Source: Undaria pinnatifida
Taxonomy: Eukaryota > Sar > Phaeophyceae > Laminariales > Alariaceae
Direction: 5' to 3'
DNA length: 64,000 nt
NCBI GenBank assembly: GCA_012845835.1
Contig: JABAKD010000015.1
Coordinates: forward strand, 1,710,609-1,774,608
The position numbers were made by a program, and so were the translations under genes. Shown here piece after piece: positions 33,893-45,120 of this stretch (positions are counted from its first letter, which is position 1; each line of letters starts with the position of its first letter). Under the pieces are notes generated by a model. The model saw only the letters and a list, made by a program, of their open reading frames with translations, searched no databases and was not told the origin of the DNA.

Positions 33893-35275
33893 CTAGGCGG
33901 GTGATATAAAGGGGTGTCTTCTTGCTGCAACCGTCACACTCGTCTCCTGTAAGGGTTTATAGTTTCCGTGCACATATTGAAATGCTCGCCCCCCCCGCCC
34001 CCCCCCCCCCCCGATCCCTCTTGTTCAAACGCCCCGCCTGAAATCAAAATCTACCAGAGTAGTAAACACTACCAGCCAGCTGATATCATCTCATTATCCA
34101 TCTAGCCATCGATGCCGTAGCTCCAACTCATCTCCCCCCCCCCCCCATTTGTTCCCCGCCCAGTTCGTTCAAACGCCCCACTTACAATCGAAATCGGCCA
34201 GAGGAATAAACACTTCTAAGCAATTGATATCACGTCATTATATTTCTAGCCATCCAAGACGTAGCTTTCATTCATCCCCCCTCCCCCCCTCCAACGCCCC
34301 CTCCTTCCCCATACCCCGCACATTCGCCTAGATCCAGCACCGCGCGTATAGTAAGCCCCTACATATATGATTAATACGCGCGATCGGCGGATCACACACA
34401 ATGTTGCGAAGATCAGTGTCGACCAAATCCTTGATCTCATAGCTGGAGTGTATTTTAATGTTACAAAAATAATAGTATTTTATGTGACCTAAACCCCTTG
34501 AAAACCTTTCCCCCCCGCCCCCGCCCCCCCTTTTTTTTCTCTTCTTCGCTTTCTCTTGCTTGAACGCCCCACCTAATATCGAATGCCGCCAGAGTAATAA
34601 ACAGTTCCACGCTCTGGATATCGCCTTGTTATCGTTTTAGAGCCGTCCATGCCGCTGCTGCAGTTTCCACCCACCCCCGCCCCCAACGCCCGCTCCTTCC
34701 CCACCACCCGCACCATCGCCTAGACCTCGCACCACGCGTATAGCAAACCCCTACATCTATGCTACCTAAAGCCCTCCCCCCCCCGCCCCCCGCCCCCCCC
34801 GGCACATTTCCCCGCCCCCCCCGGCACATTTCTCCCCCACCCTCCCCCACAAGAAGGATTTATAGTTTCCACGCACAAAATGACCTGCCCCACCCGTCCC
34901 TTCCCCCCCTCCCGCCCCCCTTTTGATCAAAATCAGGCCCCCACGTCCTTAAAAACTCCGCCCTCCCCTCACCGGTTGTTCGACTTAGCGTATTCACTTG
35001 ATAAACTGATGCATTTCCTCCCACAGCTGTCAGATTTTGTCCCCCTCAGAAACGGGTTTTATAGTTTCCGCGCACAGACTGCCTAACATCACCCTGTTGA
35101 CCCCGATAGCTACACTGTAGTTGCAAGGGGAGTCGCCGACGTATATCCTTAATGAGGACACACAACCCGTAATACGCGCAATCGGAGTATCACACACAGC
35201 TTGCAAAGATGAGTTTCGACGAAATCTTCGATCTCACAGCTGGAGTGTATTTTAATTTTATAATATATAAGGGTT
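33893..35275 (+). mobile_element. C-tract element, full length
   Basis: Starts GGCGGGTGATATAAAGGGG and ends CACAGCTGGAGTGTATTTTA plus an A/T-rich tail. About 1.38 kb, four to five modules each with a C run. No open frame conserved with the other copies. Together with 30893-32205 it forms a large inverted repeat around a 1.7-kb spacer. It is the best reference copy for the family. Confidence 0.8.
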
Positions 35276-35721
35276 GGTTCTCGAGAACACCGCAGGGAGG
35301 TGCGAATCCCCAACGCTATGTGTACAAGCGTCCCTCTCAGGCAACGGTCGCAGAATGTGGGCGGTGTTGAAGATCACCGGACAAATAGATGTGCTCGGTA
35401 AAGAGACAGACAGAATCTCAGGTTGAGATGGAGGCAGTAGGAAGTGTGAGAGGTGTGCGAGGGCGCGCCCTCGCACTCCTCTCGGACGAAAGCAACGGGC
35501 AACGAGCTGAGGAAACATCTGGGAAGACGTCTTGAGGTTCCTCGGGATGTTGTACCCTTCCTTGTGGCTCGGAGCGTTGGCGATAACGACATCGCTCCGA
35601 GAGACGATCTTTCGAGAAGAACGTGCGGAACGTTCCCGAAGGTTCTAGGATTTGTGTTCAGACGCAAGTAGGCAGATTGGGTTCAGAGCATTGTGACCCA
35701 CATATATACTAATAATAATAA
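35276..35721. other. Unassigned sequence with a perfect 22-bp palindrome
   Basis: 35455-35476 is a perfect palindrome (GTGCGAGGGCG on the left, its complement on the right). Overlapping frames on both strands (35374-35671) have no family signature; they could be an exon of an unknown gene, but nothing supports this. Confidence 0.4.
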
Positions 35722-36090
35722 CAGAAACTCTGTGGGACACGAACCCACGGTTCCAAATTGATACGCTGTCACTCTAACATTTTATAAATATATTTATATA
35801 TATTCAGGACGTCAGGTGTGAGTTCGACGAATTTCGGGTCAGTACTCATATTTTGAAGCTGCTTGCTGGTACTTGTACTGTACTATGTGGGTAAAATCTT
35901 AAATAGGAAGGGTCCTATTCTTTTATAAACAAATGTTTTTATCCACTACAATGATTGGTGAAAGCATTTTTACTTCATTTCGGTGGGGAATTTTGAAGTA
36001 ATCTAACATGATATCTATTTTATAAATTTATTTCGGTAGTTTCCACTATGTTGCTATACCATATGTATGGTGCATGGTTTGCGGACGGAT
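35722..36090 (+). mobile_element. Core-family element with tRNA-like segment
   Basis: At 35728-35780 the minus strand reads CGTGGGTTCGTGTCCCACAG (T-arm-like). The core follows at 35808-35865 (GACGTCAGGTGTGAGTTCGA), then ACTATGTGGGTAAAATC and further sequence paralleling 17940-17990. Confidence 0.65.
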
Positions 36091-36364
36091 GGCTTGGTCA
36101 GGGTTGTTGGTACTTGTGGTCAAGTGCGTAAGTAAGTTTTCTTTACCTGGCGGTGGTTTATATTACGATCATTAATATACACAAATAAATAAAATAAAAT
36201 ATACTGTCACCATAACATTTTACATGTAAAAGTCCCACCCTAAAAAACAAAAAACAAAGACAAAACGCAAACAGAAACAAACAAAAACAAAAACAAAACA
36301 AAAACACAACAGAAGGAAAAAACAAAAACAAAAACACAAACGAAGAAAGAAACAAAAAAAACAA

Positions 36365-36560
36365 CGGGAGTCGGTGAGCCTCGAACCCACGGTTCTAAAT
36401 TAAAACGCTGTCACCCTAACATGAAAATCCCACCCCTAAAAAATACCAGTAAAAAATAAAAACGGGAGTCGGTGAGCCTCGACCCCACGATTCTAAGTTA
36501 ATACGCTTTCACCTTGAAAAAAACATAAAAAATCCTACCCGAGAGTCGGTGAGCCTTCCG
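36365..36560 (-). repeat. Three tandem tRNA-like segments
   Basis: The minus strand reads GTGGGTTCGAGGCTCACCG at 36365-36405, a decayed copy at 36467-36510 (GGGGTCGAGGCTCACC) and a partial one at 36540-36556. Each complete unit also has GGTGACAGCG or GGTGAAAGCG upstream, like the segments at 17775 and 35728. They look like repeated SINE heads, not functional tRNA genes: no acceptor stem could be paired. Confidence 0.55.
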
Positions 36561-37326
36561 TTCTCTCATTATTTCGGTTTCATTCAGATTTTTGTTTACA
36601 ACAGTAGCTGATCGCACTGAATGTTATCTTCATTTGATACCATTTATATTACTGAGTCATGCCATCATGCAAGAGTTGCGAAGTTTTTTTCCCGCTTGGG
36701 GAATCAATTTTATCACCTGTTAATTTTACTGGCTGTTGGTACTAGGTTACTGAGTCAGGTCATATATATGAAGAATCGATGAATTGGAAGTACACCTCGT
36801 ACTCATCATGGTAAATCAACGCGTTGTAAACATGGATTGTGGGCTGACGAGTTGTGAGCATGACTATAGTGAGCATCATCGGCAAGTTGTGGTATACTCA
36901 TGGTACTTCCCTTGTATAGGCAGTGCACAGCAGCGGTGTATATCCAGTCCGTCCCATTCTTCCTGACTTGGTATGGTCGCTCCAATATGAATGCTTGTAT
37001 CCCGTCCATAATGACATGTCATTCTCGTTTTTCTTGGACCGCACTTCTTTTCAATTCTATCCACTCGTATACTAAACTCCTTCATCACCAAATGTTCACC
37101 TGTATGTCTGCCGTAGATGAAGGAAGTCTTTCAGTTTTTCACCACATGAACAGCTTAGCAATGCACTTGAACATGTCACTAAGGCTCCCTGGTTCCCCTC
37201 AGTCACTACCGGACGGTGCTATAGCACAAAAGGCTGAGCTCAAAGCCTTGATTCGGCACACAACGAAGGTTGAAGAAAGGAACCAATACCGAATGAATGT
37301 ACAAGTGCATTGCTTATTTTTTGTGT
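36561..37326. other. Unassigned sequence
   Basis: No gene recognised. The + frame 36900-37382 runs into the transposon end and has no family signature. Confidence 0.3.
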
Positions 37327-38771
37327 ACAGTCGACCCCGCTTTAAAGACGCACGTGGTTTTTTTTTTTCAGGGCGTCTTTAACCCGGGGAATCGTCTTTA
37401 ACTTTCCGGGGACAATAACTCCCCTTCCCCGGGGTCAACGGAGACGTAACCTACGTCAAACGACGCGCCATTTCAGCAGGAATACTGGCATGACAGGCAA
37501 ACGCCGAAAAAGAATCACCACGCCGTTGTAGGTATGTAGAATTTAAGTTTTCGCGGACATCACCTCCACCCGCGCCAACCTGAGAAACTACAACCTTGGC
37601 GCTGCACATAGACTACTTGCGTGTGTGGACTGCGCGTGCTTTGCGTTCGTATTTACAAACAAGGGAACCTGTATTCGAGTACATTTAGTCTCTCGTTGGC
37701 CCACTTGAAAATCACTCCTCTGAAGCCTACGCTTGATGTAGTCACCACATGAGAAATATGCGTACTGCCGTTTCAACGTCACGTACCAACCAGAGAGCCA
37801 CCTGCGCCCGAAACCACACAGCTCGAGTACAGGGGAAAAATAACACCATGAAGCACGAAACACGCACAACGCTGAAACAAAGAGAGCTCACTCCACTGCA
37901 GTTTTAAAAACCGAATCCACACAGAGCATGAAACATGTTTGCCGAGCGAAGCAAAATCACAGATCGCACCAGCGACCTTAGCCCAAAGAACGGCATTCCC
38001 AAACTACGACTTCCATGCATCACGGAGGGTGGACTGCACCTCACCCCTCCCCTTCGCTCTACGCTTGACTTGAGTTTCATGTGTAAACGAATGAACGGTT
38101 CTCGAAAGAAGGAATAGCGATTCGCTGTATTCGCCGTTTCCCCCTTTCGCGTACAAGTAGGAACGAACTTCCTCAAGACGAGAGCGGACTTCGGCTTCTG
38201 AAAGGGAGGTTGTGACGCACGAGTCTGGGCTAAGGTCGTCTTTCTCGTCACCCGACTCCCCGTCAGCAAGTTCGATGCCGTTGAAGTTGTCCTCTAGATC
38301 CTGGAGTTCTAGCTCCTTCTCTTCGTCCAACACCTCTGGGTCATCCTCAACACGAAGCCAAATCTTGCCTGCCTGCCGTACTTCGCTCTCAGAGAGGCCC
38401 GCGCCTCTCTCGACAAACAAGTTCTCGGTCAACACCTTCGGTGTACTCTTAGCGTCCATGAATCGATGACACAAGCATAGACTTTGTCGTGCACGTTGGT
38501 TCACCACACGGCCTCAAGCCGGCGGCAGACGACCCGCCAGTAGACGGGAGGAATCTCTCCATACCCACAGGTAGCAGCGTCGAAAGCAGCAGACCGCTGT
38601 CTGAGCAGCTTCGCGAGATGAACTTTGGGGGGGCCGTGGAATGGAATTGGAGAAAAAACGACGCCCCCCTACTGTATGTCCTATCTGCGGGCCACCATGG
38701 TTCTGTAAAAAATGTCGTCTTTATAGCGGGGAGTTGACTTAAGCCGAGCGTCTTTAAAGCGGGGACGACTG
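37327..38771. mobile_element. pogo-like Tc1/mariner DNA transposon, deletion derivative
   Basis: Terminal inverted repeats of about 27 bp: CAGTCGACCCCGCTTTAAAG then ACGC on the left; CAGTCGTCCCCGCTTTAAAG then ACGC on the right (reverse complement). Both are flanked by TA, the Tc1/mariner target duplication. At 1445 bp it is shorter than autonomous pogo elements and holds only a partial frame. Confidence 0.8.
38004..38507 (-). pseudogene. Possible C-terminal remnant of a pogo-type transposase
   Basis: A 167-codon frame inside the pogo-like element. It has an acidic middle (EDDPEVLDEEKELELQDLED) and ends with SLSEAEVRSRLEEVRSYL. Pogo/Tigger transposases commonly end with an acidic linker and a short helical segment of this kind. 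The DDE catalytic domain and helix-turn-helix region are not visible, so the protein would be inactive. Assignment is inferred from position in the element and composition, not from a catalytic motif. Confidence 0.4.
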
Positions 38772-39824
38772 TAGATGTTTTTCCATGATCTTGATTGAAG
38801 TACCTGTGTACGAAACGGGAATACAAAAAGATTAGTTCATCCGTTTCACGGCTATATTTCATGTATACGTACTAGACAGTAAGAGGCAGATAAGTTGGGA
38901 GACCAGTCATAATGTTACTTATTATTGAGTTTTGCAAGCGTGAGGTTGGTTCTGTTGATAAGTAGATACATTTAACAATCTTAGGTTGGTTCTATGTTGA
39001 GAAATAAATAAGTTAGCATTTTATCTTAGATTTCGATAATGCATTATTTTGTATCTCCTAACCAAATGGCGAGGGACATTTGGGTTTTCAATGTTCCCCC
39101 TCACAGTCAATTCAGGTATGGGGCACCAATATTCTCAGGAATATTGGTGAATAATACCTTTCTTGATTGTACGATGTTATGATTAATTTTTTGTGCCACC
39201 TAGGTGCTACGAATAGGAGATAGTTATTAAGGGTTTGATGTATGATATATTTCATCAGTGGATCATGGATGCATTTAAGCTCCTGTATTTTAACAATCGT
39301 TTAATATAATTTAATGTTATAACTTCAGTAATCCGTTAACCATTGAATAAATCTATATTTTTCTAAATAACGTATCAAAATTTATTTTCTACTTCATACG
39401 CATGCCTGTCTCATTATTCCTAACCCCTGCACCCATTCTACGAAATTTGGTGGTCTACCGCGTCAGCCCTTTTATGGGAACATGGTGGTGAGTACGTGAG
39501 GTGGGCGGGGGGGGGGGGGAGGTTATTCCCGTATGTACATTTCATGAAGTTATTCGGATAAGGTCAGTGTCAACTCCCAACAAAGGTTTGATACCAATTT
39601 TATGCTTTTCAAATTACATCAATCGTCAATTTTTACAGTTGCCTGAAGATAAATTTAGGCAATGGTAGTAATGGGTCTACATTCATATTGTAATATACAA
39701 TATTATTTTAAGACAATCTCTTAGCTAAAAGAAAATTTGTAAGCAAATTTAAACAATGTCACAATCCTGGATCAATTCCAACTCTGGTAGGCATCTGTAA
39801 ATTCAAAAGTTCCGTAGGGTGTTA
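38772..39824. other. Unassigned A/T-rich sequence
   Basis: Only a G run (about 39508-39521) and a near-duplicate GTGAGGTTGGTTCT / CTTAGGTTGGTTCT at 38940-38995. No gene recognised. Confidence 0.3.
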
Positions 39825-40190
<366 letters not shown>

Positions 40191-40205
40191 TTTCAAAATA
40201 TATAC

Positions 40206-40410
40206 TTGTAGCGTCATACATTGACTTGCGGAAAGCCCGAGAGCGTGAGTTAGCACACTCGATGAAAAATCGACGAACAGTGGGCCCATGCTCGATAATA
40301 AAATTGCAGGCAAGAATCGGGGGGGGGGAAAGGACGACACCTGTGACCACGGCTTGTCCAAACGCTGGCAAGTAGATGTGTGCGAAAGAAAAAGCAAAAA
40401 GCAGAAGCGT
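40206..40410 (+). mobile_element. SINE family 1, 5'-truncated
   Basis: The tRNA-like head is missing. Body TTGACTTGCGGAAAGC, CGAGAGCGTGAGTTAGC and ACACCTGTGACCACGGCTTG, with tail GCGAAAGAAAAAGCAAAAAG. Confidence 0.8.
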
Positions 40411-40587
40411 CATCCATTTGAGCATTACAGGTAGTCATACTAGCCCGCAGATTTACATCGATTGGCCGGAAGAGGAAATTGTGAGGCTTAACCGGTCGCA
40501 GGTCAGGTCACGCAGTCGTCAGACGCACTATCTCACACTACGTACAGCCGTGCTCCGGCGTTGTTATCGCACTAATCTTATGTTAAT

Positions 40588-41145
40588 GTATTAGTGGGGT
40601 ATTATTAATAGTCCTTTTGACCACTTACTTGCAAAAGGTTAACCAATAGCTTACCCAAACTAAGCCTTATAAACTCTCCCCCCGTGAAACGGCGGGATAC
40701 CAGGTCGGCCGGATATACGGGCGGATCTGTCAATATCCAAGCGGTTTCATTTCCTGGGGATACCGGGAAGCGCATTTTTCAAGTTAGACATGGGGAAAGT
40801 CTGAAGATTATTATTATTATTATAAAAAATGAAAACACACTGCAGCTGTGAGATCGAAGATTTCGTCGAAACTCATCTTTGCAAGCTGTGTGCGATACTC
40901 CGATCGCGCGCATTACGAGTTGTGTGTCCTCATTAAGAATATAGGTCGGCGACTCCCCCTACAACTACAGCAGTGTAGCTATCAGGGTCAAGTTTATTAT
41001 TGTGGAGCTGGGATTTGAACCCACGACCCAAAAAATCTTTGGTTCTGCCGACGACGCCATATGTTAAGGTATTAGTTTAGTGGGGTATCAGTCCGTTTGA
41101 CCGCTTGCAAAATGTTAACCAATAGCTTGCCCAAACTAAGCCTTC
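40588..41145 (-). mobile_element. tRNA-derived repeat (family 3) interrupted by a C-tract insertion
   Basis: The same order of blocks as 18715-19095: AAAAGGTTAACCAATAGC, CGGATATACGGGCGGA and ACATGGGGAAAGTCTGAA, then a break, then AGTTTATTATTGTGG, AACCCACGACC, GCCGACGACGCC and a second AACCAATAGCTTGCCC. The uninterrupted copy joins at CTGAAAAAGTTTATTATGG (about 18928). The break holds 40806-40989. Confidence 0.75.
40806..40989 (-). mobile_element. C-tract element 3' end nested in family-3 repeat
   Basis: A 184-bp insertion. On the minus strand it begins GACCCTGATAGCTACAC (5' truncation point) and ends with GGAGTGTATTTT-like sequence and an (AAT)n tail. The empty site is known from 18928. A 5' truncation and simple 3' tail at a defined insertion support a target-primed retro-insertion. 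Confidence 0.8.
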
Positions 41146-41157
41146 TAACAACTACCC

Positions 41158-41326
41158 TTGAGCACTTATTAATAGTGCGGGGTCCCAGTTTAGTGCGACG
41201 AAATTCGCTTGTCACGAGCCACGAGCTGAAGAGCACCGCACCATTCCAGGATAGTTCGGACTCCACTGTTGTACGAGTGCGGGTATTGTTTTCGGGCAAG
41301 CCTCCGCACTCACGAGGGACAACGAG
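41158..41326. mobile_element. MITE, TAGTGCGG family
   Basis: Left end CCTTGAGCACTTATTAATAG then TGCGGGGTCCC; right end CCTCCGCACTCACGAGGGAC. Compared with the 2471 copy (CCTTGAGTGCGG), the left end has about a dozen extra bases that include TTATTAATAG. Confidence 0.65.
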
Positions 41327-41459
41327 AGTCTTGTCTGTTTACGTTCACTCTTTACTCTCCGGTAAACGTTGAGGAAACTAAATAAATCTCACCCGCGAAG
41401 AACAACAGTAAAATAACAGGTGACAGGGGACCCAGTCGATGTCATCTATGCCGAAAAAA

Positions 41460-42586
41460 AGTATGCACACCTAGGTAGCGCATATAAGTCATGCACACCT
41501 ACTTATCTATCTATCTTACTCTCTCTCGCACTCGTGTGCAAGGTTGACTTGTTGTGCGATCTACCAAAGGAAAAGGGTGGAAAGGTGACCGCTTCAGGGC
41601 GAAGAAGTATATACATTCACCCTCAGCGACCATACTTATCGGAGTACATGACCCATGCACCCCTACCCAAAGTAGTACTGAAATTTATATGTACACACCC
41701 TGATCCCACCGCTTATGATTTTCGGGCTAGGTTAGGGCTTTGGCTTCTCCTGGTCGGGGTGGCACCTGGTATCAGGCATATCAGTACCTGTCAATACTAC
41801 TCCTATAGGCTATACTTTACTGCTGTAGACTGGTAGTACATTAAATATGGGTGCATGCATATTTAAAAAAAAAACTTCAACTACTAGACTACACCAGGAG
41901 TAGGCAGTAGTAGTTGTAAGGTTTTCACGTGAAGGCTTTGGTGTACCAATGTTTTTTTTTCTTTCTTTCTTTCTTTCCTCGCACTTCTACTTTCCAGCTT
42001 CTAGACAAGCCGTGGTCACAGGTAGTCGTCCCTTTTCCCCCCCGGTTCTTGCCTTCAATTTTTATCGCGCATAGGGTTCAGCAATCTAACTGTACTGCTC
42101 GTCGATTTTTCATTGAGTGTTGCTAACTCACACTCTCGCGCTTTCCGTAAGTCAATTTGTGTACAAGAAAAAGTCCCCAGGAATTCATACGAGTATGCAC
42201 TCCGCGGGGCTCGAACTCACGAAACTGACCCATACCAGGCTTGAGGATAACCTGATACGCTAATGGGGCGACCGGCATATTCGATGTACCTGGTACCAGG
42301 TCCCAAACGGACCAAAAGCCTAAGGCCTAATCTAGCCGGAATATCACAGGGGATGGGATCAGGGTGTGTACATTTTTTTTTCAGTGCTTTGGGTAGGGGT
42401 GCATGGGTTGTGTACCCCGATAAGGGTCGCTAAGGGTGTACGATGTATATGTATTCTTCGCCCTGAAGCGGTCACCTTTTCACCCTTTTCCTTTGGCAGA
42501 CCGCGCAACAAGTCAACCTTGCACACGAGTGCGCGGGTAAGATAGGTACATACTCGTAGGTGTGCATGACTTATATGCACACCTCA
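41460..42586. mobile_element. Inverted-repeat element of about 1.1 kb with nested SINE
   Basis: Arms of about 300 bp: 41460-41770 and 42294-42586 are inverted copies of each other (AAGTCATGCACACCTAC at both outer ends; AAAAGGGTG..AGGTGACCGCTTCAGGGCG; GGATCAGGGTGTG). A frame read outside to inside is open in both arms and encodes similar peptides (ALVCKVDLL, LPKEKG, KVTASGRR). The space between the arms holds a family-1 SINE (41945-42278). No target duplication was evident. Transposon with long ends or an inverted duplication; undecided. Confidence 0.65.
41945..42278 (-). mobile_element. tRNA-derived SINE (family 1), full length
   Basis: Tail at 41945-41985 (TTTCTTTCTTTCTTTC on the + strand), 3' block AAGCCGTGGTCACAGG, body, and head GAACTCACGAAACTGACCC, TAATGGGGCGACCGG. 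Relative to other copies the body has about five extra bases, giving AACTGTACTGCTCG near 42084. Confidence 0.8.
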
Positions 42587-42639
42587 AAGTTTTTTCGCAC
42601 TGATACCGGTCGCCCCGGTGTGTGTGTTGCTCAAATTAA

Positions 42640-42775
42640 ACTGACCTTTTCACCCATCTGCATCCAGCACGACCAGTGTCCATGCTGGTGCTTCATACTA
42701 CAGAGAGACAAGCTTCGTAGTCACAATTTACGAGACACAGAGATGAGCACTGCAACTACAGCTAGGCGATTTGGC
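42640..42775 (+). repeat. CATCCAGC-family repeat copy
   Basis: GCATCCAGCACGACCAGTGT, CATGCTGGTGCTTCA and ACGAGACACAGAGATGAGCA in the family order. Confidence 0.6.
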
Positions 42776-42799
42776 CATGAAACCCGATCATACGCGGAT

Positions 42800-43140
42800 C
42801 TCCTCGGTGGTCTTCTGTTAATAGTGGTTCTGCCTTCTATGGTTACCCTCCAATGTGTGTTGCTACATACTAGACTATTAGAGTTAGTTGTTTCTGGTGT
42901 TCGAATCCCGCGTCGGTCGGACTTTATTTTTATTTATTTGCAATATAAAAGTAATAGGAACCAACTGCTGAGTGCGCTTAGCAGCGTGGGTAGGCAATTC
43001 GATGCGAGTCGATGGGGAAAGGAAAGGCTGACGTCTTCTGGCGATAAAAAACAAGGCGCGTACCGTCGTAGTGGGGAGAGGGAAGAAGCGCCTGCTTATT
43101 TATAATGACCCTTGATCTAGGGAGAAAGAAAGATGAAAAT
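42800..43140 (+). mobile_element. tRNA-derived SINE (family 2)
   Basis: Head with B box GGTGTTCGAATCCCGCG and trailer GGTCGGACTTTATTTTTATT. The body at 42960-43140 has AGCGTGGGTAGGCAATTCGA, CTTCTGGCGATAAAAAAC and GTAGTGGGGAGAGGGAAGAA. The head matches 54525-54656 except for two extra segments in the D and anticodon regions. Confidence 0.7.
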
Positions 43141-43839
43141 AAATGCATAGATGGAATGAGCAAAAAACAAAACAAAATGCACATGTACTTTGTACATGTA
43201 CACGTACATGACCTCTGAATAATAGCCGATGAGCTGCAATTACGCTGGGCCGCCCCTTTAGCGGCTAGCAGCCTGCCTATTCCTCGTGGTTGTTGGTGGC
43301 TGGTACCTGGTATCATGTCCATGTCAACAGCACGAAGGGCGTTTTGCGCATTGAGGTAAAGCTTACAAACGTCAAGAAATAGTACCAGGTATTCAGTTGG
43401 AGATACAGCAGCAGTAGTAGTAGTGTTGATCTTTGTTTGGAGGAAATGGGCGGGTTCCGAGTTCCGACTGGCCGATACATCATTCAAAACTCAAAGGCTG
43501 ATTTTGATCGGGGAACATGCCTGCAGAGTACGCGACAGACGTGAAGACAATGGAGGCTGAGATTTGGGAAATGGTAGTTACGAAATGGAGGCGGAGATTT
43601 GACAAAATTTTAGAAATTACGGCGAAGGAATTGTGCTGCAATCGAGGGGGAAATAAAACGTAAATATCCTAAAGTGCAAGGGGTTCGGCAGATGAGAATT
43701 TTTCAGTATATACTACAGCTCCGAATAATAAGAAACGGCCCAGACACTTCCCAAGGCCACATCAGGTTCCCAACCAAGCTGCCTTTTCTCCAAAATCGAC
43801 CTCACAGCTGACTTTATTTCAGGGCATGTCATGGGCCGA
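43141..43839. other. Unassigned sequence
   Basis: No gene recognised. A 35-40 bp unit (GGAGGCTGAGATTTGGGAA / GGAGGCGGAGATTTGACAA) occurs twice at about 43552 and 43587. Confidence 0.35.
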
Positions 43840-44415
43840 AAGTTCGGGGGGGGCCGGGCTGATCTGAAAATTGTCATGGGCCGGGCCGGGCCGGGTCGGG
43901 CCGAAAAAAATAAAAAGGTGATGGGCCGGGCCGGGCCGGGCCGAGAGTTTTGAAAAATTGATAGGCCGGGCCGGGCTGCGGCCCATCGTGTGGAAATCTG
44001 ATGGGCCGGGCCGGGCCGGGCCGCGGCGCATCATCTGAAAATTTGATGGCCCGGGCTGGGCCGCGGCCCATCATGTGAAAGTTTGATGGGCCGGGCCGGG
44101 CCGGGCCGCGGCCCATGAGATCGGGCTTTTTATGGGCCGCTCTGCCGAGTGCATGAGGCGGCCCACGAGTTTTCGCAGGTCGGCCCGGGCCGCGGCCCAT
44201 GAAATGTGGTGTACTATTGCTGCTATAATATATATGTGCGATGACGAAGTCCACCCTGCCCATGAGATGGCCCACGCGTTTTTGCGGGCCGGGCCGGGTC
44301 GCGGCCCATCATATGTTATGTGCGGTAAGTATTACTATGATGATGTTCGCCCTGCCCATGCGAGGCAACCAAACCACATTTACTGGCCGAGACACGGGCC
44401 GGCCCGCGTGTAACC
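43840..44415. repeat. GGGCC hairpin-forming tandem array 1
   Basis: About ten units, each ATGGGCCGGGCCGGGCC or close, followed by GCGGCCCATCAT and an A/T-rich linker such as CTGAAAATTTG. Each unit can fold on itself because GGGCCG and CGGCCC flank the centre. Frames on both strands stay open and encode RPGPA/GRGP repeats; these are compositional. Confidence 0.85.
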
Positions 44416-45039
44416 TGTGCAAATAAAAGCCGCAGAAGAGCGGTTTACAGTTTGTTTCGGAGCAAAAAACAGCAACAACAGCAGGCGAGGAAAACACACG
44501 GATTCGATACTCGCGATATTCATAGTGAACGAAAACTGAAGATGGTTTGTAAACCAGACGTATATCTGCATACCAAGCACAACCCGTTGTTGCTGCCAGC
44601 GCCAGAGTAAACTATACTCCGGACGCAAGCAGAACCAAACAACAAACTGCCTTAACAAACAACTGCTGCTGTGTATAATGCCCCATAAACAACCTTGACG
44701 AGAGTGCAGCCGCTCATCCACGTGTCGTGGCCTATCACGTCTCACGAGCACCACGCTCTTCTAGACTACATACCTGGTATCCTACATCCCCTTCAACGAC
44801 AGCCTGCGCCTTTGCAGCAAGGCTTCGTAGCGCCTTCGCGCGTACGTGCTTCATCTCTGGCTGTTCGTCAAAGATGACGGCTGAGTGGCTAAAGCTCCCC
44901 ACGAGAGAAGAAGCACCCTTCCCAACCAGCGTCCTGCAGAGGGCGGTGGGGACTCTGACGAAGCGCCAACATGATTGCGCTGTTGACTCGATGTCGACGG
45001 CACCGTGACCTGTGCCAGATGAATTTAGAGAAATATAAT
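44416..45039. other. Unassigned sequence
   Basis: No gene recognised. The + frame 44727-45008 has no family signature. Confidence 0.3.
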
Positions 45040-45120
45040 CATGAACGGGTACTAGAACCTGTGACCACGGACTTGATTATGCGAGTTAATGTGAGAACAA
45101 GAACAACAACTAGAAGGAAA
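45040..45120 (+). mobile_element. (AAC)n-tailed retroposon, 5'-truncated
   Basis: Only the 3' part is present: CCTGTGACCACGGACTTGAT, TATGCGAGTTAATGTGAGAA, then ACAAGAACAACAAC. It is immediately followed by the TIR element at 45121. Confidence 0.75.

Noticed and set aside
36158-36364. Phe/Leu-rich frame resembling a membrane protein
   Set aside because: It is the translation of an A-rich, AAACA-type low-complexity tract; the same composition appears at 49495-49901.
43819-44426. Pro/Ala/Gly/Arg repeat proteins on both strands
   Set aside because: Translation of the GGGCC hairpin array; also seen on both strands at 47894-48520.
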